Positions 24,636 through 34,359 are shown, counted from the first letter of the stretch. The stretch: DNA of 64,000 nt from Endozoicomonas sp. OPT23 (GCF_009653635.1 NZ_PPFD01000001.1:249410-313409); one strand, 5' to 3'. The notes: generated by a model not told the origin, from the letters alone. Translations and numbers: made by a program.

Positions 24636-25880
24636 TCAGCGGTGAGCTATAGCCGGCAAAGGCAGGTCAACGACACTGTCTGCCGCCAGACGCAGGCCTT
24701 CCTGAAAATATTTGGAGCTGCCTTCGTGGTCTTCCATATGTGCCATTAAACGACCAAGTTCATTGTAAGTGTCTACATGACGCTGGTGACGAAGGCTGGC
24801 TTCGAAATACTCTTTTGCTTTGCCCCAAAGCTCATTTCTTAAAGCAAGACGCCCCAGAGTCAGCAGCAGACTTGCATCGTTAGGGCGTTCATTAAGAAGG
24901 CTCTCGGCGAAATGCAGCTGCTTGCTGGTATCACGTCCTTTGACCTTGCCGAACAGCAGAATCATATCGCTGTTGTAGTACTTACCCAGTCTTTCTCTCA
25001 ACACGCTTTCAGCTTTGTTTTCGCCGTTCAGTTGAGCCAGGCAGTCGGCATAGCGATAGATCATTTCAGGATCACGTTTCAGGCTGGAAGAGAGGTTATT
25101 CCAGACCTGATTGGCAGGCTTTAAACGATCATCAGACGTATTAAAGCTGCGACCTTTGCTATAAGCCTGCTCAAACAGAGCTCCATAACACTTCTGCTCC
25201 AGCTGACGGTATTCCTGATCAGCAACAATCTTCTGTTTTTTCAGTTGAGGCAGCAGAGTGGAGAGTGCCTGCCAGTCATGAAGACGACAGTATGCCTGCT
25301 TCAGCATTTTCAGCACATAACCGTGACGAGGATGCTGTTTGTGCAGCTTGGTCAACATGGCCAGAGCCTGTTCAAGCTGACCAGACGACAGCTGTAGCTG
25401 AGCTTGGGTAATACCAATAGCCAGGTCGGAGCCAGGTTCTTTACGGTCAGCCTGACGAAGGTATTCAGCTGAGGCTTCATGGTTATCGTTTTCGTGTGCT
25501 GCTCGAGCTGCTGCAAGATAGTTCAGCAGTGGCGAGTCGCCGGAGTCTGCAGCTTTGGACAGGTAGCGTTCCGCTTTCTTCCAGTGTCCTTGAGTAAACT
25601 CGACAAAACCACGGGTCATCAGTTTGCGTGCCTGACGCTCACGAGCCTCACGGGTAATCGGGTAAACCAGACTGGTAACGCCAAACAGCATTTTAATGAT
25701 CAGCCAGGCCAGCCAGCTGACGCCGGAAACAACCATGGCCAGAACCAACATACCCCAAAGCGTAGTTTCAAACGTTGCGTTGTTATAGGAAATCAGAACA
25801 TAGCCGCTGTCGTTCACCATGATATTGGCCAGCAGAAAAATGCCTGCCAGTGCCACCAGAAAGTAGATAAAGCTTTTCAT
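24636..25880 (-). CDS. hemY: HemY, TPR-containing membrane protein of the hem operon
   Basis: An inner-membrane protein with two N-terminal membrane helices (about 4-22 and 38-62) followed by a long helical repeat region resembling tetratricopeptide repeats (GHWKKAERYLSKAADSGDSPLLNYLAAARAAH, LLLTLGRLALRNELWGKAKEYFEASL). This is the proteobacterial HemY of the hemCDXY operon (414 residues), not the oxygen-dependent protoporphyrinogen oxidase that shares the symbol. Its exact role in tetrapyrrole synthesis is unresolved. The ATG overlaps the hemX stop codon by four bases. Confidence 0.93.
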   Translation of the reverse strand: MKSFIYFLVALAGIFLLANIMVNDSGYVLISYNNATFETTLWGMLVLAMVVSGVSWLAWLIIKMLFGVTSLVYPITREARERQARKLMTRGFVEFTQGHWKKAERYLSKAADSGDSPLLNYLAAARAAHENDNHEASAEYLRQADRKEPGSDLAIGITQAQLQLSSGQLEQALAMLTKLHKQHPRHGYVLKMLKQAYCRLHDWQALSTLLPQLKKQKIVADQEYRQLEQKCYGALFEQAYSKGRSFNTSDDRLKPANQVWNNLSSSLKRDPEMIYRYADCLAQLNGENKAESVLRERLGKYYNSDMILLFGKVKGRDTSKQLHFAESLLNERPNDASLLLTLGRLALRNELWGKAKEYFEASLRHQRHVDTYNELGRLMAHMEDHEGSSKYFQEGLRLAADSVVDLPLPAIAHR

Positions 25881-27172
25881 TGCTGCTTATCTCCTTCTGG
25901 TACAAAAACGCCAGGCTGTTTGGTCGCTTCCGTTGCTGCACTGGGCTGTGCTGGTGGTTGTGCAATAACTGGTGCGACAGGTGGTTCAGCCTTGATTGGT
26001 TCAACCGTGTTTTGGGAAGGCTCCTGCGAAGGCTCTGGTAATGTATCCGCAGTTTGATACTCCTTCAGTGCCACCAGAGAGTGGCTGATATCCGGTTGAG
26101 CCGGCGAAATATCCAGTGTTTGCAGTTTCACCAGTTCTTCAACCATGCCACTTGCTGCAGTGCCGGATAGAACAAAGTAACGTTTAATCCAGTTACTAGC
26201 CTGTTTAAGACTGCTTTCAAAAATAACCTGATCGCGAGTCAGTAGGGCCAGCTTGCCCTGTTCCAGCAGCAGGCTCAGGTTCTGGCGAATCATGCTGTCT
26301 TCAGCTGGAGATAAAAGCGCTTTAACAGGTTCATCACGGTTCGGAGTGAAACGGAACAGGCTGGAGAAACTGTTCCAGACGTTCTTCATCATTTCTAAAG
26401 AAACTGCTTTCCAGTCACCGGAACTGGCAGAGGCAGAACTGTTTTGTTCGGAGGGTTCAGCTTCAAGAGAAGGTGCTTTTTGCAGTACAGGTAATTCACT
26501 CACCTGTTTTGATACTGCTTCAAGCCTCAGGTAGAGGCCTTGCTGATCAAATTCAGGAATAGCGTTTAACAGAGATATGTCTTCAGCCAGTGCTTCACGG
26601 ACACTGAACAGTCGGAAGTCATCCAGGTCAACCAGAATGCTGTCAGCATTGATCAGCAGCTTTTTGGCGGCTTTGATGTCTGAGCCCATCAGCATCTGCT
26701 GATTAGCCAGTCTTAACAGGTATTCAACTTCAGCCAGTTTCCAGCCTGAGCGACTGGTGCCTGCCAGCTCACTGACACTTTGAGCAAGGCTGTCAGTGCG
26801 CTTCAATAGTCGTTCGTTACGTTCCTGCTGGCTATCGATTTGTGATTTCAGGGGAGCCAGTTGGCGTATAGCTTCAGTCAGTCTTGCCTGTTGTCGGGCA
26901 ATCTGGGTAGTCAGCTGCTCCTGACCGGTTATGAGTGAAGGCTGCTTTTTCTCCAGCGGCATGGCGCGCCAGCCAATGTAGGCAGACAGGCTGAGTGCAG
27001 AGACAGAAAGCACCAGAGCAAGAGCAGCAATGCCACGGCCTGATTTAGCAGGCTTGGATCTTGGTTTGGCGACAGGTGTTGTAGTTTTTTTGGCAGGTTC
27101 GGCTGCCTTTTCAGTTTCAGCTTTTACAACTTCTTTATCGCTATCACTGCTTTTCTGTTCTTTCTTGCTCAC
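25877..27172 (-). CDS. hemX: HemX, membrane protein of the hem operon
   Basis: A 431-residue protein with a charged Lys/Ala/Pro-rich cytoplasmic N-terminus (residues 1-45), one membrane helix (about 47-68, ALALVLSVSALSLSAYIGW), a coiled-coil segment (ITGQEQLTTQIARQQARLTEAIRQL) and the HemX domain (GWKLAEVEYLLRLANQQMLMGSDIKAAKKLL, SVREALAEDI). A Pro/Glu/Gln-rich low-complexity C-terminal tail follows. It was once proposed as a uroporphyrinogen methyltransferase, but the family lacks that fold and its function is unclear. It overlaps hemD and hemY by four bases each. Confidence 0.92.
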   Translation of the reverse strand: MSKKEQKSSDSDKEVVKAETEKAAEPAKKTTTPVAKPRSKPAKSGRGIAALALVLSVSALSLSAYIGWRAMPLEKKQPSLITGQEQLTTQIARQQARLTEAIRQLAPLKSQIDSQQERNERLLKRTDSLAQSVSELAGTSRSGWKLAEVEYLLRLANQQMLMGSDIKAAKKLLINADSILVDLDDFRLFSVREALAEDISLLNAIPEFDQQGLYLRLEAVSKQVSELPVLQKAPSLEAEPSEQNSSASASSGDWKAVSLEMMKNVWNSFSSLFRFTPNRDEPVKALLSPAEDSMIRQNLSLLLEQGKLALLTRDQVIFESSLKQASNWIKRYFVLSGTAASGMVEELVKLQTLDISPAQPDISHSLVALKEYQTADTLPEPSQEPSQNTVEPIKAEPPVAPVIAQPPAQPSAATEATKQPGVFVPEGDKQQ

Positions 27173-27996
27173 GATAACCCTTCACTGTTGATCAGGTTCA
27201 TAGCTGAAAGCATGGCGTTATTGCTTGCCCCTTCAGCGGTATGAACTCTGGTGAATCCCATGTTTATTGCCAGCGCTTCGACCCGTTTACTGGGAACAAT
27301 TAAATGACAGTGTTCGCAGAAATCCGATGACAGGTAGTGTGCTGTGTTGGCCAGTATTTCGCCACTGCTGGCCAGAATAACATTAATTCGATGTTCCTTT
27401 ATCAGGCTGCTCAACTGCCCGCAGGAATATTCAGGACGTTGCCGCTGATACAGCTCCAGTTCATCCACCTGAGCGCCACGATCTGCCAGTGTGTGTCTCA
27501 GCAGATCACGACCACCTTTGCCTTTAATCAGCAGGACCTTCTCACCGGCCACAGACTGAAAGTCAGGCAGTGATAACAGTGTTTCACTGTCCAGAGCCTG
27601 TTTCGGGCAGACTGAAGCTACGTCAAAATCGTCCAGTGTAGCTCTGGTCTTTTCACCAATGGCGTACCACTGAATGCCAATAGGTAACTGAGGCCAGTAG
27701 ACTTCAATGTGTTCCATTGCCAGCCGGGCAGCATGATGACTGATGACAATGACTTTATGGTACTGATCGAGTTCCAGTACCCTTGAACGTATAGCCTGAC
27801 TTTCAGGATAAGGTTCGATCGTCATCATGGGCATTACCCAGGCCTGACCACTCTGCTGTTGAATCAGTTCAGCCAGTGGCTTAGCCTGCTCTTTCGGGCG
27901 AGTGACCAAAGCTCTGATATGGCTCAGTTCGATATTATTCAATCCAATAATGCCTGAAGTACTGCTGTTGTCATCGTCTGTCCGGCTCACAATCAT
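27169..27996 (-). CDS. hemD: Uroporphyrinogen-III synthase
   Basis: Cyclises hydroxymethylbilane to uroporphyrinogen III with inversion of ring D. The 275-residue protein is poorly conserved, as is normal for HemD, but shows ALVTRPKEQAKPLAELIQQQ, VIVISHHAARLAMEHI, WYAIGEKTRATLDDFDV, VLLIKGKGGRDLL and INVILASSGEILANTA in the expected order. The N-terminal ~25 residues (TDDDNSSTSGIIG) are extra compared with the usual start and may not be translated; no better ribosome site was obvious. It lies 13 bp after hemC. Confidence 0.9.
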   Translation of the reverse strand: MIVSRTDDDNSSTSGIIGLNNIELSHIRALVTRPKEQAKPLAELIQQQSGQAWVMPMMTIEPYPESQAIRSRVLELDQYHKVIVISHHAARLAMEHIEVYWPQLPIGIQWYAIGEKTRATLDDFDVASVCPKQALDSETLLSLPDFQSVAGEKVLLIKGKGGRDLLRHTLADRGAQVDELELYQRQRPEYSCGQLSSLIKEHRINVILASSGEILANTAHYLSSDFCEHCHLIVPSKRVEALAINMGFTRVHTAEGASNNAMLSAMNLINSEGLS

Positions 27997-28009
27997 GGCA
28001 TGGCCTGTA

Positions 28010-28930
28010 TCAGTGCATCAACTTGGCCAGAATACGGTCGGCACCCTGACTGATGACGGAATCGGCCAGCTTGATACCTGCTTCTTCGCCATCAGTGAGA
28101 GTGCAGCGAATTTCATCGGTCAGCAGCAGTGTGCCGTCAGGCTCACCGACCAGTCCTCGAATATAAAGTTCATCGCCTTCGATTTCGGAGTAGCAGGCAA
28201 TAGGTACCTGACAGCCGCCGTTCAAACGACGGTTCATGGCACGTTCGGCCAGCACACGAATAGCGGTTTCTTCGTGATGCAGAGGCTTGAGCAGCTCTTT
28301 CATTTCTTCATCGTCAGAACGAATTTCGATACCTACAGCACCCTGGCCAGCAGCTGGTAGGCTTTCTTCGGAGGGCATACAGTATTTAATGCGCTCTTCC
28401 ATGCCCAGACGAATCAGGCCGGCCGCAGCCAGAATAATAGCGTCGTATTGACCATCGTCCAGCTTGGACAGACGGGTATTAACATTACCGCGTAGGAACT
28501 GGATTTTCAGGTCCGGACGGCGAGCCAGAATCTGGCACTGTCTTCTCAGGCTGGAAGTACCGACAACGGAACCTTCAGGCAGGTCGTCCAGTTTTTCATA
28601 GGTGTTGGAAACAAACGCATCCAGAGGATTTTCACGTGGGCAGATGGTACTCAGGCAAAGACCTTCCGGAAACTCCATGGGAACGTCTTTCATGGAGTGC
28701 ACAGCAATATCGGCACGGTCTTCCAGCATGGCGGTTTCCAGCTCTTTAACGAACAGGCCTTTGCCACCGATTTTTGCCAGTGGCGCATCCAGTATGCGGT
28801 CACCCTTGCTGGTCATCTTTACCAGTTCAACATTGATTCCCGGATGGAAGTGTTCCAGGCGTTCTTTGACGTATTCTGCCTGCCAGAGAGCCAGGGCACT
28901 TTTTCTTGTAGCGATACGGACAGTTTTCAT
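28010..28930 (-). CDS. hemC: Porphobilinogen deaminase (hydroxymethylbilane synthase)
   Basis: Assembles four porphobilinogens into hydroxymethylbilane. At 306 residues it has the family length. It begins with [17 protein letters not shown] and carries [28 protein letters not shown] (cofactor and catalytic Asp region), [11 protein letters not shown] and [25 protein letters not shown]. The dipyrromethane-binding Cys is residue 240 in [12 protein letters not shown]. It is the first gene of hemCDXY on the minus strand. It is preceded by a 244-bp spacer behind algR; in Pseudomonas algR likewise precedes hemC. Confidence 0.97.
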   Translation of the reverse strand: MKTVRIATRKSALALWQAEYVKERLEHFHPGINVELVKMTSKGDRILDAPLAKIGGKGLFVKELETAMLEDRADIAVHSMKDVPMEFPEGLCLSTICPRENPLDAFVSNTYEKLDDLPEGSVVGTSSLRRQCQILARRPDLKIQFLRGNVNTRLSKLDDGQYDAIILAAAGLIRLGMEERIKYCMPSEESLPAAGQGAVGIEIRSDDEEMKELLKPLHHEETAIRVLAERAMNRRLNGGCQVPIACYSEIEGDELYIRGLVGEPDGTLLLTDEIRCTLTDGEEAGIKLADSVISQGADRILAKLMH

Positions 28931-29137
28931 GAACGGGTCTTACAACAGTTGCTGGTCGGCAGCCATTACGGAAAAGCCTTTCTGCCGAAACAAGGCTTAC
29001 CGAGCTGGAAGGAATTCAAGCTGCTGCTGATGATACTTCAGCTTGGAAGGCTGACCAAATTTTCAGCTTTGATAGAGAGATTTGCAGCGATTTCCATGAT
29101 TTGGAGCAGACTGAAGGAGGGATGTGCGTTTGAAAAG

Positions 29138-29164
29138 CATTTGCCCGCCAAAGACGGGCAAGTG
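29138..29164. terminator. Terminator after algR with the repeat-family core
   Basis: CATTTGCCCG / CGGGCAAGTG (one G-T pair) with a 7-base loop lies 11 bases past the algR stop codon on the minus strand and is followed there by CTTTTC. The TTGCCCG/CGGGCAA core is shared with the dispersed repeats and with the hairpin at 10260-10297. Confidence 0.7.
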
Positions 29165-29174
29165 GATAAGCGGC

Positions 29175-29912
29175 TTACAGCGTTTGCATAAACTTCTTCA
29201 TCAGCGGCACATGGCGACGGGAAACAGAGATGGGTACCTCGACACCGGCTAGCTTAATAAAGTAATGACCGTGTTCATCGCGGGTCATCTTTTCAATGGC
29301 TCGCCGAGCGACCAGAGCATTTCTGTGAACTCGCACAAAACGGTTTTCAAATTCCGCTTCCAGCTCTTTCAGTGGGTCATCGATCAGGATTTCACCGTTC
29401 TTATGATAAACAGTGACGTATTTGCTGTCGGCCATGAAATAGTGAATATCATCCAGCGGCACCAGCTCAATACCCTTCAAGGTTTTGGCGGCAATATGGC
29501 TGCGGGAGTTATCGTCTGGCATTTCCTGACGCAAGCTGGCCATTTGCAGGCGATTGATTTTGCTGGCGTTGTTCAGAGCCTTTTGCAGGTCTTCCTGTTT
29601 TACCGGCTTAAGCAGGTAGCCCACGGCCTGAACCGAGAAAGCTTCAATGGCATGAGTGTCATAGGCAGTACAGAAGATGACTGCTGGTGGCCGCTCCAGC
29701 TTGCTGATATGCGCGGCTGCTTCCAGACCACCCATACCCGGCATGCGGATATCCATCAAAACAATATCGGGCTGATATCTCCGACACAGCTCTATGGCTT
29801 CAAGCCCATTACCTGCGTCCTGCTCCAGAGGTTGAAAGCCGTCGAGACGTCCCAGCAGGTGACGCATGCGGTCACGTGCCAGTGGCTCGTCATCGGTGAT
29901 CAGTATGTTCAT
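29175..29912 (-). CDS. algR: AlgR-type LytTR response regulator
   Basis: A DNA-binding response regulator (245 residues) paired with AlgZ. In P. aeruginosa it controls alginate, twitching and virulence genes. The receiver domain has DD at 7-8, phospho-acceptor Asp54 in VLMDIRMPGM, the Thr/Ala switch in FCTAYD, and the conserved Lys in YLLKPVKQEDL. The C-terminal LytTR domain contains GIELVPLDDIHYFMADSKYVTVYH and FVRVHRNALVARRAIEKM. The ATG at 29912 with GGTGG upstream gives the canonical MNILITDDE start; the GTG at 29924 is an alternative. It overlaps algZ, which implies co-translation. Confidence 0.94.
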   Translation of the reverse strand: MNILITDDEPLARDRMRHLLGRLDGFQPLEQDAGNGLEAIELCRRYQPDIVLMDIRMPGMGGLEAAAHISKLERPPAVIFCTAYDTHAIEAFSVQAVGYLLKPVKQEDLQKALNNASKINRLQMASLRQEMPDDNSRSHIAAKTLKGIELVPLDDIHYFMADSKYVTVYHKNGEILIDDPLKELEAEFENRFVRVHRNALVARRAIEKMTRDEHGHYFIKLAGVEVPISVSRRHVPLMKKFMQTL

Positions 29913-30999
29913 TTTTTTCGCCACCGTAAGGGTAAATAATCAAAGTTTCAAACTCGCTGTCATGTCCACTGTCATGCATTCGTGCTTGAACGCTGGCCTG
30001 CTGGCCGAACAGCATATTGAGCCGTGAGCGAATATTCTTCAGAGCGACCTGGTTACCCTGTACATGCTCGGCGGGTACAAACATATCCTGCTTTGCTGAC
30101 GGGTTTTGGACCGGATTTCGGACTCTGATATGGATGTTATCGTTGATTCGAGTGATATCTACACTGACGGTGCCACCTTTTTCCAAAGGCTGAATGCCGT
30201 GATAGACCGCGTTTTCGATAATGGGCTGTAGAGTCAGTGGTGGAATGGTTAAATCGTCGGGCAAACCTTTGCTAACCCATTTACTTTGCAGGCGATCTCC
30301 CAATCTGTGTTTTTCTATTCGCAGATAGCGCTGGCAGAGGTCTATCTCTTTGGTTATGGGAATACGGTTGCCGTGTTCTTGCAGGCTGGAACGAAAGAGG
30401 TCAGCCAGATCTTCCACCGTTTCCTCTGCCTTGTCCGGATCAATATGAATAAGACTGGCAATGATATTCATACTGTTGAACAGAAAATGCGGGCGAATAC
30501 GCGCCTGCAGTGCATCGAAGCGAGCCGTGTGACTGGCTTTCTGCTCGGTTCTGGCTTCCTGCTGAATATAAAAATAACGAAGCAACATGGCAGTAATGAT
30601 GAGAGCTACCAATGCATGACGAAACATCTGTTGCCAGTCAGGGAAGGTTGGGATGAACGCATCTCTATAAAGGAACCACTGAGCCAGCGCAGTGAAAATT
30701 TCAGTGATGGCCATAACCAACAGCAGGCAGGAGATAACAATGGCAGGCAGGCTTTTTGTTTTCAGTACTGGCCTGAGCCGACAAAGCACAGCACCTGATA
30801 CCAGAGAAATCCACTGCACAAACATGGATGTCATCGCCAGTCGGTTCCAGTCAATATGATGTGGGCCGGGCAGGGCGAGTACCTGAATCAGAACAAACAG
30901 CTCTGAAATAAGTACCAACATAAACACTGCTTTTGGTGAGCAGAGATCAGGCAGGAAAAAACCATCATCTTCCGGGTTGTCGGTGGCGTTGACTGGCAA
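29890..30999 (-). CDS. algZ: AlgZ/FimS, LytS-family sensor histidine kinase
   Basis: A membrane sensor paired with AlgR. It has 369 residues. Four hydrophobic helices lie in the first ~150 residues (AVFMLVLISELFVLIQVL, MFVQWISLVSGAVLC, AIVISCLLLVMAITEIF, ALVALIITAMLLRYFYI). The His_kinase block RIRPHFLFNSMNIIASLIH follows with His171 as the phosphorylation site, then an N-box PPLTLQPIIENAVYHGIQPL. As in P. aeruginosa AlgZ, the ordinary glycine-rich ATP boxes are hard to see, so it is an unconventional kinase. The start is TTG at 30999, supported by AAGGAT seven bases upstream. The ArgR-like boxes lie immediately upstream, shared with argH. Confidence 0.93.
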   Translation of the reverse strand: MPVNATDNPEDDGFFLPDLCSPKAVFMLVLISELFVLIQVLALPGPHHIDWNRLAMTSMFVQWISLVSGAVLCRLRPVLKTKSLPAIVISCLLLVMAITEIFTALAQWFLYRDAFIPTFPDWQQMFRHALVALIITAMLLRYFYIQQEARTEQKASHTARFDALQARIRPHFLFNSMNIIASLIHIDPDKAEETVEDLADLFRSSLQEHGNRIPITKEIDLCQRYLRIEKHRLGDRLQSKWVSKGLPDDLTIPPLTLQPIIENAVYHGIQPLEKGGTVSVDITRINDNIHIRVRNPVQNPSAKQDMFVPAEHVQGNQVALKNIRSRLNMLFGQQASVQARMHDSGHDSEFETLIIYPYGGEKNEHTDHR

Positions 31000-31009
31000 A
31001 ATCTATCCT

Positions 31010-31069
31010 TGTGACTAAGATTACTGTTTTTATGACTAAAGTTGCTATTTTTATGAGTAAATATTCAAA
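31010..31069. promoter_or_regulatory. Array of three ArgR-box-like sites
   Basis: Three 18-bp units at 31010-31027, 31031-31048 and 31052-31069 are spaced exactly 3 bp apart (21-bp period). The third, TATGAGTAAATATTCAAA, differs from the core TGAATwwwwATTCA at one position; the others keep the left half (TGACTAA). This 18+3 spacing is the known arrangement of ARG boxes bound by ArgR hexamers. Control of argH, and perhaps algZ, is inferred. Confidence 0.6.
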
Positions 31070-31133
31070 AGTGTTTTGATAACTGTTTTAATAGGGCATC
31101 TATTAAAGAAGTTTCTATTGAGAAAATTCTCCC

Positions 31134-31216
31134 TATAATGCCGAAGCACCTGCTGCCTATCTATAGCGACAGATAACACTTTCTCCAAGATGTGTTGATC
31201 GGCAGATGAAAGGTGC
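31134..31216 (+). promoter_or_regulatory. argH promoter -10 and structured leader RNA
   Basis: A TATAAT (31134-31139) is followed by nested pairings: GCACCT with AGGTGC (31146-31151, 31211-31216) and CTGCC with GGCAG (31153-31157, 31201-31205). These enclose two arms, TATC/GATA (31158-31161, 31172-31175) and ACACT-type AACAC/GTGTT (31175-31179, 31192-31196). The AGAGG ribosome site and the ATG of argH follow about 50 bases later. Confidence 0.5.
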
Positions 31217-31274
31217 AGGCAAGGGAATAATAATCAAAAAGACCATGACACATTCATGGAGCAAGAGGTAAACA

Positions 31275-32660
31275 ATGTCTGACAGCAGCAATCAGCAGTG
31301 GGGTGGTCGGTTCAGTGAAGGTGTAGATGCCTTTGTTGCCCGTTTTACGGCTTCTATTGATTTTGATCGCAGGCTTTATCGTCACGATATTCAGGGCTCC
31401 ATGGCTCATGCCCGTATGTTGCATAACTCCGGTATTCTCAGTGCTGAAGAACTGAGCGCTATTATTGGTGGCCTTGAAGGCATTCTGAAAGATATTGAAA
31501 ACGACAAGATCGACTGGTCCATCGAGCTGGAAGATATTCATATGAATATCGAAGCTCGCCTGACTGATCGCATTGGTGATGCCGGCAAGAAACTTCACAC
31601 AGGTCGTTCCAGAAACGATCAGGTGGCTACAGATATACGTCTCTGGCTGCGTGATGAAATTGATGCCATTGATATTGAACTGGCTCGTTTCCAGCAAGGG
31701 CTGCTGGACCTGGCTGAAAGAAATGCTGACACCATCATGCCGGGCTTTACCCATCTTCAAACTGCACAGCCGGTGACTTTTGGTCATCACCTGATGGCCT
31801 GGTTTGAAATGATGGTAAGAGACCGTGAGCGTCTGCAGGACTGCAGAAAGCGGATTAATGTTTCTCCTCTCGGTGCAGCGGCACTGGCAGGAACCACGTA
31901 CCCGATTGACCGTGAATTTACGGCAAAAGAACTGGGTTTTGATCGTCCAACCAGAAACTCTCTGGACTCTGTCAGCGACCGTGATTTTGCCATTGAATTC
32001 TGTGCTGCCGGTGCTCTGATTATGACGCACCTGTCGCGTATGTCAGAAGAACTGGTGTTGTGGACATCGGCACAGTTTAACTTTATTGATCTGCCAGATC
32101 GGTTCTGCACCGGCTCATCCATCATGCCGCAGAAGAAGAACCCTGACGTACCTGAGCTGGTAAGAGGTAAGACGGGTCGTGTAAATGGTCATCTTGTTTC
32201 CCTGCTGACATTGATGAAATCACAACCGTTGGCTTACAACAAAGACAACCAGGAAGATAAAGAACCACTGTTTGATACCGTTGATACTCTGAAAGACTGC
32301 CTGCGTGCTTTTGCCGATATGATTCCTCATATCGAAGCCAAGAGAGAGAGTATGTACGAAGCAGCTCGCAGAGGTTTCAGTACGGCAACGGACCTGGCTG
32401 ATTATCTGGTTCGTAAAGGTATGCCGTTCCGTGACTCTCACGAAGTAGTAGGTAAGGCTGTTGCTTATGGTATTGAGCAGAACAAAGACTTGTCAGAAAT
32501 GACACTGGAAGAACTGAAAGTATTCTCAGGCACCATTGAACAGGATGTGTTTGATGTGCTGACGCTGGAAGGTTCTGTGGCTGCACGGAATCATATTGGC
32601 GGGACTGCGCCGGGGCAGGTTTTGAAGGCTGTTGAGGTGGCTCGCTCTCTGATTGCTTGA
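31275..32660 (+). CDS. argH: Argininosuccinate lyase
   Basis: Cleaves argininosuccinate to arginine and fumarate, the last step of arginine synthesis. The 461-residue protein belongs to the fumarase/aspartase fold and opens with [25 protein letters not shown]. It carries [59 protein letters not shown] and the signature [16 protein letters not shown] starting at residue 280, with the catalytic Ser in its flexible loop. AGAGG precedes the ATG. It lies divergently from algZ as in Pseudomonas. The upstream ArgR-like boxes suggest arginine repression. Confidence 0.97.
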   Translation: MSDSSNQQWGGRFSEGVDAFVARFTASIDFDRRLYRHDIQGSMAHARMLHNSGILSAEELSAIIGGLEGILKDIENDKIDWSIELEDIHMNIEARLTDRIGDAGKKLHTGRSRNDQVATDIRLWLRDEIDAIDIELARFQQGLLDLAERNADTIMPGFTHLQTAQPVTFGHHLMAWFEMMVRDRERLQDCRKRINVSPLGAAALAGTTYPIDREFTAKELGFDRPTRNSLDSVSDRDFAIEFCAAGALIMTHLSRMSEELVLWTSAQFNFIDLPDRFCTGSSIMPQKKNPDVPELVRGKTGRVNGHLVSLLTLMKSQPLAYNKDNQEDKEPLFDTVDTLKDCLRAFADMIPHIEAKRESMYEAARRGFSTATDLADYLVRKGMPFRDSHEVVGKAVAYGIEQNKDLSEMTLEELKVFSGTIEQDVFDVLTLEGSVAARNHIGGTAPGQVLKAVEVARSLIA

Positions 32661-32668
32661 ATATCCCT

Positions 32669-32690
32669 TGAGCAGGTATTCGCCTGCTCA
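32669..32690 (+). terminator. Terminator after argH
   Basis: The perfect 8-bp arms TGAGCAGG / CCTGCTCA enclose loop TATTCG and are followed by TTCTCCTTTCC. It begins 8 bases past the argH stop codon. Confidence 0.85.
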
Positions 32691-32772
32691 TTCTCCTTTC
32701 CAAGCCAGCTCTCACCAAACCTGTGATGTCTGGTACAATCCTTCCCCATTTATACCTCGACCGGATTGATTT

Positions 32773-34359
32773 ATGAGCCAGCTGTTACACCAGCTTCTTC
32801 TTGAACAAGCTGAGAAGACACCTGATGCGCCAGCAATTGGTGTAAAGTCCCAATGGTTTGACTACCGTGCTATTTCCAGCAGAACCAGAGACGTTGCTGC
32901 GGGTTTACAGGCCAATGGACTGTTAAAGCATGAGAGAGTTGCTGTCTACCTGCCTAAAACTCTTGAAGCTGTCTGCAGCTATTTTGGCACAACAGCTGCT
33001 GGTGGTGTGATGGTGCCTGTTAATCCGATTCTGAAAGCACCTCAGGTTGAACATATTCTGGCTGATTGTAATGCTCGAGTATTGATTACCAATAAAGCCC
33101 GATATAAACAAATGCAGGAGCATCTACCGCACTGCCCTGATTTGAAACTGGTTGTTCTGGTCGATTCAAGTGAAGACAGCAGCGAGCAGAATGTAAAGGT
33201 GAGTTGCTGGAGTGACTTCATCGGCAAAGAGAGTGAGTGGAAACCATCTTCGGCTATAGATGCCGATATGGCTGCAATTCTTTATACCTCTGGCAGTACT
33301 GGAAAGCCAAAAGGCGTTGTTCTGTCTCACAGAAATATGGTGACTGGTGCACACAGCGTTGCTGAGTATCTGAAAAATGACAACAGCGATAAATTGCTTT
33401 GTGTCTTACCGTTTAGTTTTGACTATGGTTTCAGTCAGTTGACCACGGCCTTTTCAAAAGGAGCTGCATGCTACCTGCTGGAATACCTGTTACCCAGAGA
33501 TATTGTCAAGGCAGTATGTACGCAGGGCATTACTGGCCTTGCACTGGTTCCACCACTTTGGGTACAACTGGCTGGCATGGACTGGCCTTCAGAAGCAGGC
33601 TGTTTGCGTTACTTCACAAACTCTGGTGGAGCCATGCCTACAGCAACTCTTAATCCCTTGCGTGAGAAGCTGCCAAATGCAGCGCCATATTTGATGTACG
33701 GCCTGACAGAGGCATTTCGCTCCAGCTATCTTGATCCATCCCAGATTGATATACGTCCAACATCTATGGGTAAGGCTATTCCTAATGCAGAACTGCTCTT
33801 GATCAATGATGCAGGAGAGTTGTGTAAGCCAAATGAACCTGGAGAACTGGTTCATAGAGGTGGGTTGGTAGCTCTTGGTTACTGGAATGATTCTGAAAGA
33901 ACGGCTGAAAGGTATAAGCCTGTTCCAGCACAGATCAGTGGAATACCTGTTACTGAATTGGCTGTCTGGTCCGGTGATATTGTTCGTCAGGATGAAGAAG
34001 GCTATCTGTATTTTGTCGGTCGTCGAGACGACATGATCAAAACCTCAGGTTACAGGGTAAGCCCCAGTGAGCTTGAAGAGGTGGTATACAGCTCTGGTTT
34101 GGTATCTGAAGTTACTGCTATCGGCATTGCACATTTCAGGCTTGGCCAAGCCATTGTGCTGGTTGTTGTTGCTGGTGAAGCTGCACTGGATGAAAAAGCC
34201 ATTATAAAATATTGCCAGCAAAAGCTGCCGGCATTTATGGTCCCCGCCAAAGTGATAGAGAAAGCATCACTGGCAAGAAACCCCAATGGCAAGATTGACA
34301 GGAAGACACTGGCAAACGAGTTTAAAGATCTGTTTGCTGACGCGGAAGGTACTAACTGA
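32773..34359 (+). CDS. AMP-forming acyl-CoA/acyl-ACP ligase (exosortase-associated type)
   Basis: A 528-residue ANL-superfamily enzyme expected to adenylate a carboxylate and transfer it to CoA or a carrier-protein thiol. The P-loop-like AILYTSGSTGKPKGVVLSHRN is at about residues 168-188. YGLTEAFRSSYLDP is the A5 motif, WSGDIVRQDEEGYLYFVGRRDDMIKTSGYRVSPSELEEVV the A7-A8 hinge, and NPNGKIDRKTL carries the A10 Lys. Its order with a PLP decarboxylase and a nearby carrier protein is the one described for exosortase A/PEP-CTERM polysaccharide loci, although no exosortase is seen here. Its stop codon overlaps the next ATG (TGATG). The substrate is unknown. Confidence 0.85.
   Translation: MSQLLHQLLLEQAEKTPDAPAIGVKSQWFDYRAISSRTRDVAAGLQANGLLKHERVAVYLPKTLEAVCSYFGTTAAGGVMVPVNPILKAPQVEHILADCNARVLITNKARYKQMQEHLPHCPDLKLVVLVDSSEDSSEQNVKVSCWSDFIGKESEWKPSSAIDADMAAILYTSGSTGKPKGVVLSHRNMVTGAHSVAEYLKNDNSDKLLCVLPFSFDYGFSQLTTAFSKGAACYLLEYLLPRDIVKAVCTQGITGLALVPPLWVQLAGMDWPSEAGCLRYFTNSGGAMPTATLNPLREKLPNAAPYLMYGLTEAFRSSYLDPSQIDIRPTSMGKAIPNAELLLINDAGELCKPNEPGELVHRGGLVALGYWNDSERTAERYKPVPAQISGIPVTELAVWSGDIVRQDEEGYLYFVGRRDDMIKTSGYRVSPSELEEVVYSSGLVSEVTAIGIAHFRLGQAIVLVVVAGEAALDEKAIIKYCQQKLPAFMVPAKVIEKASLARNPNGKIDRKTLANEFKDLFADAEGTN

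Noticed and set aside
28697-29191. 164-codon plus-strand frame over hemC and its upstream spacer
   Set aside because: It overlaps conserved hemC in antisense and lacks a start signal.
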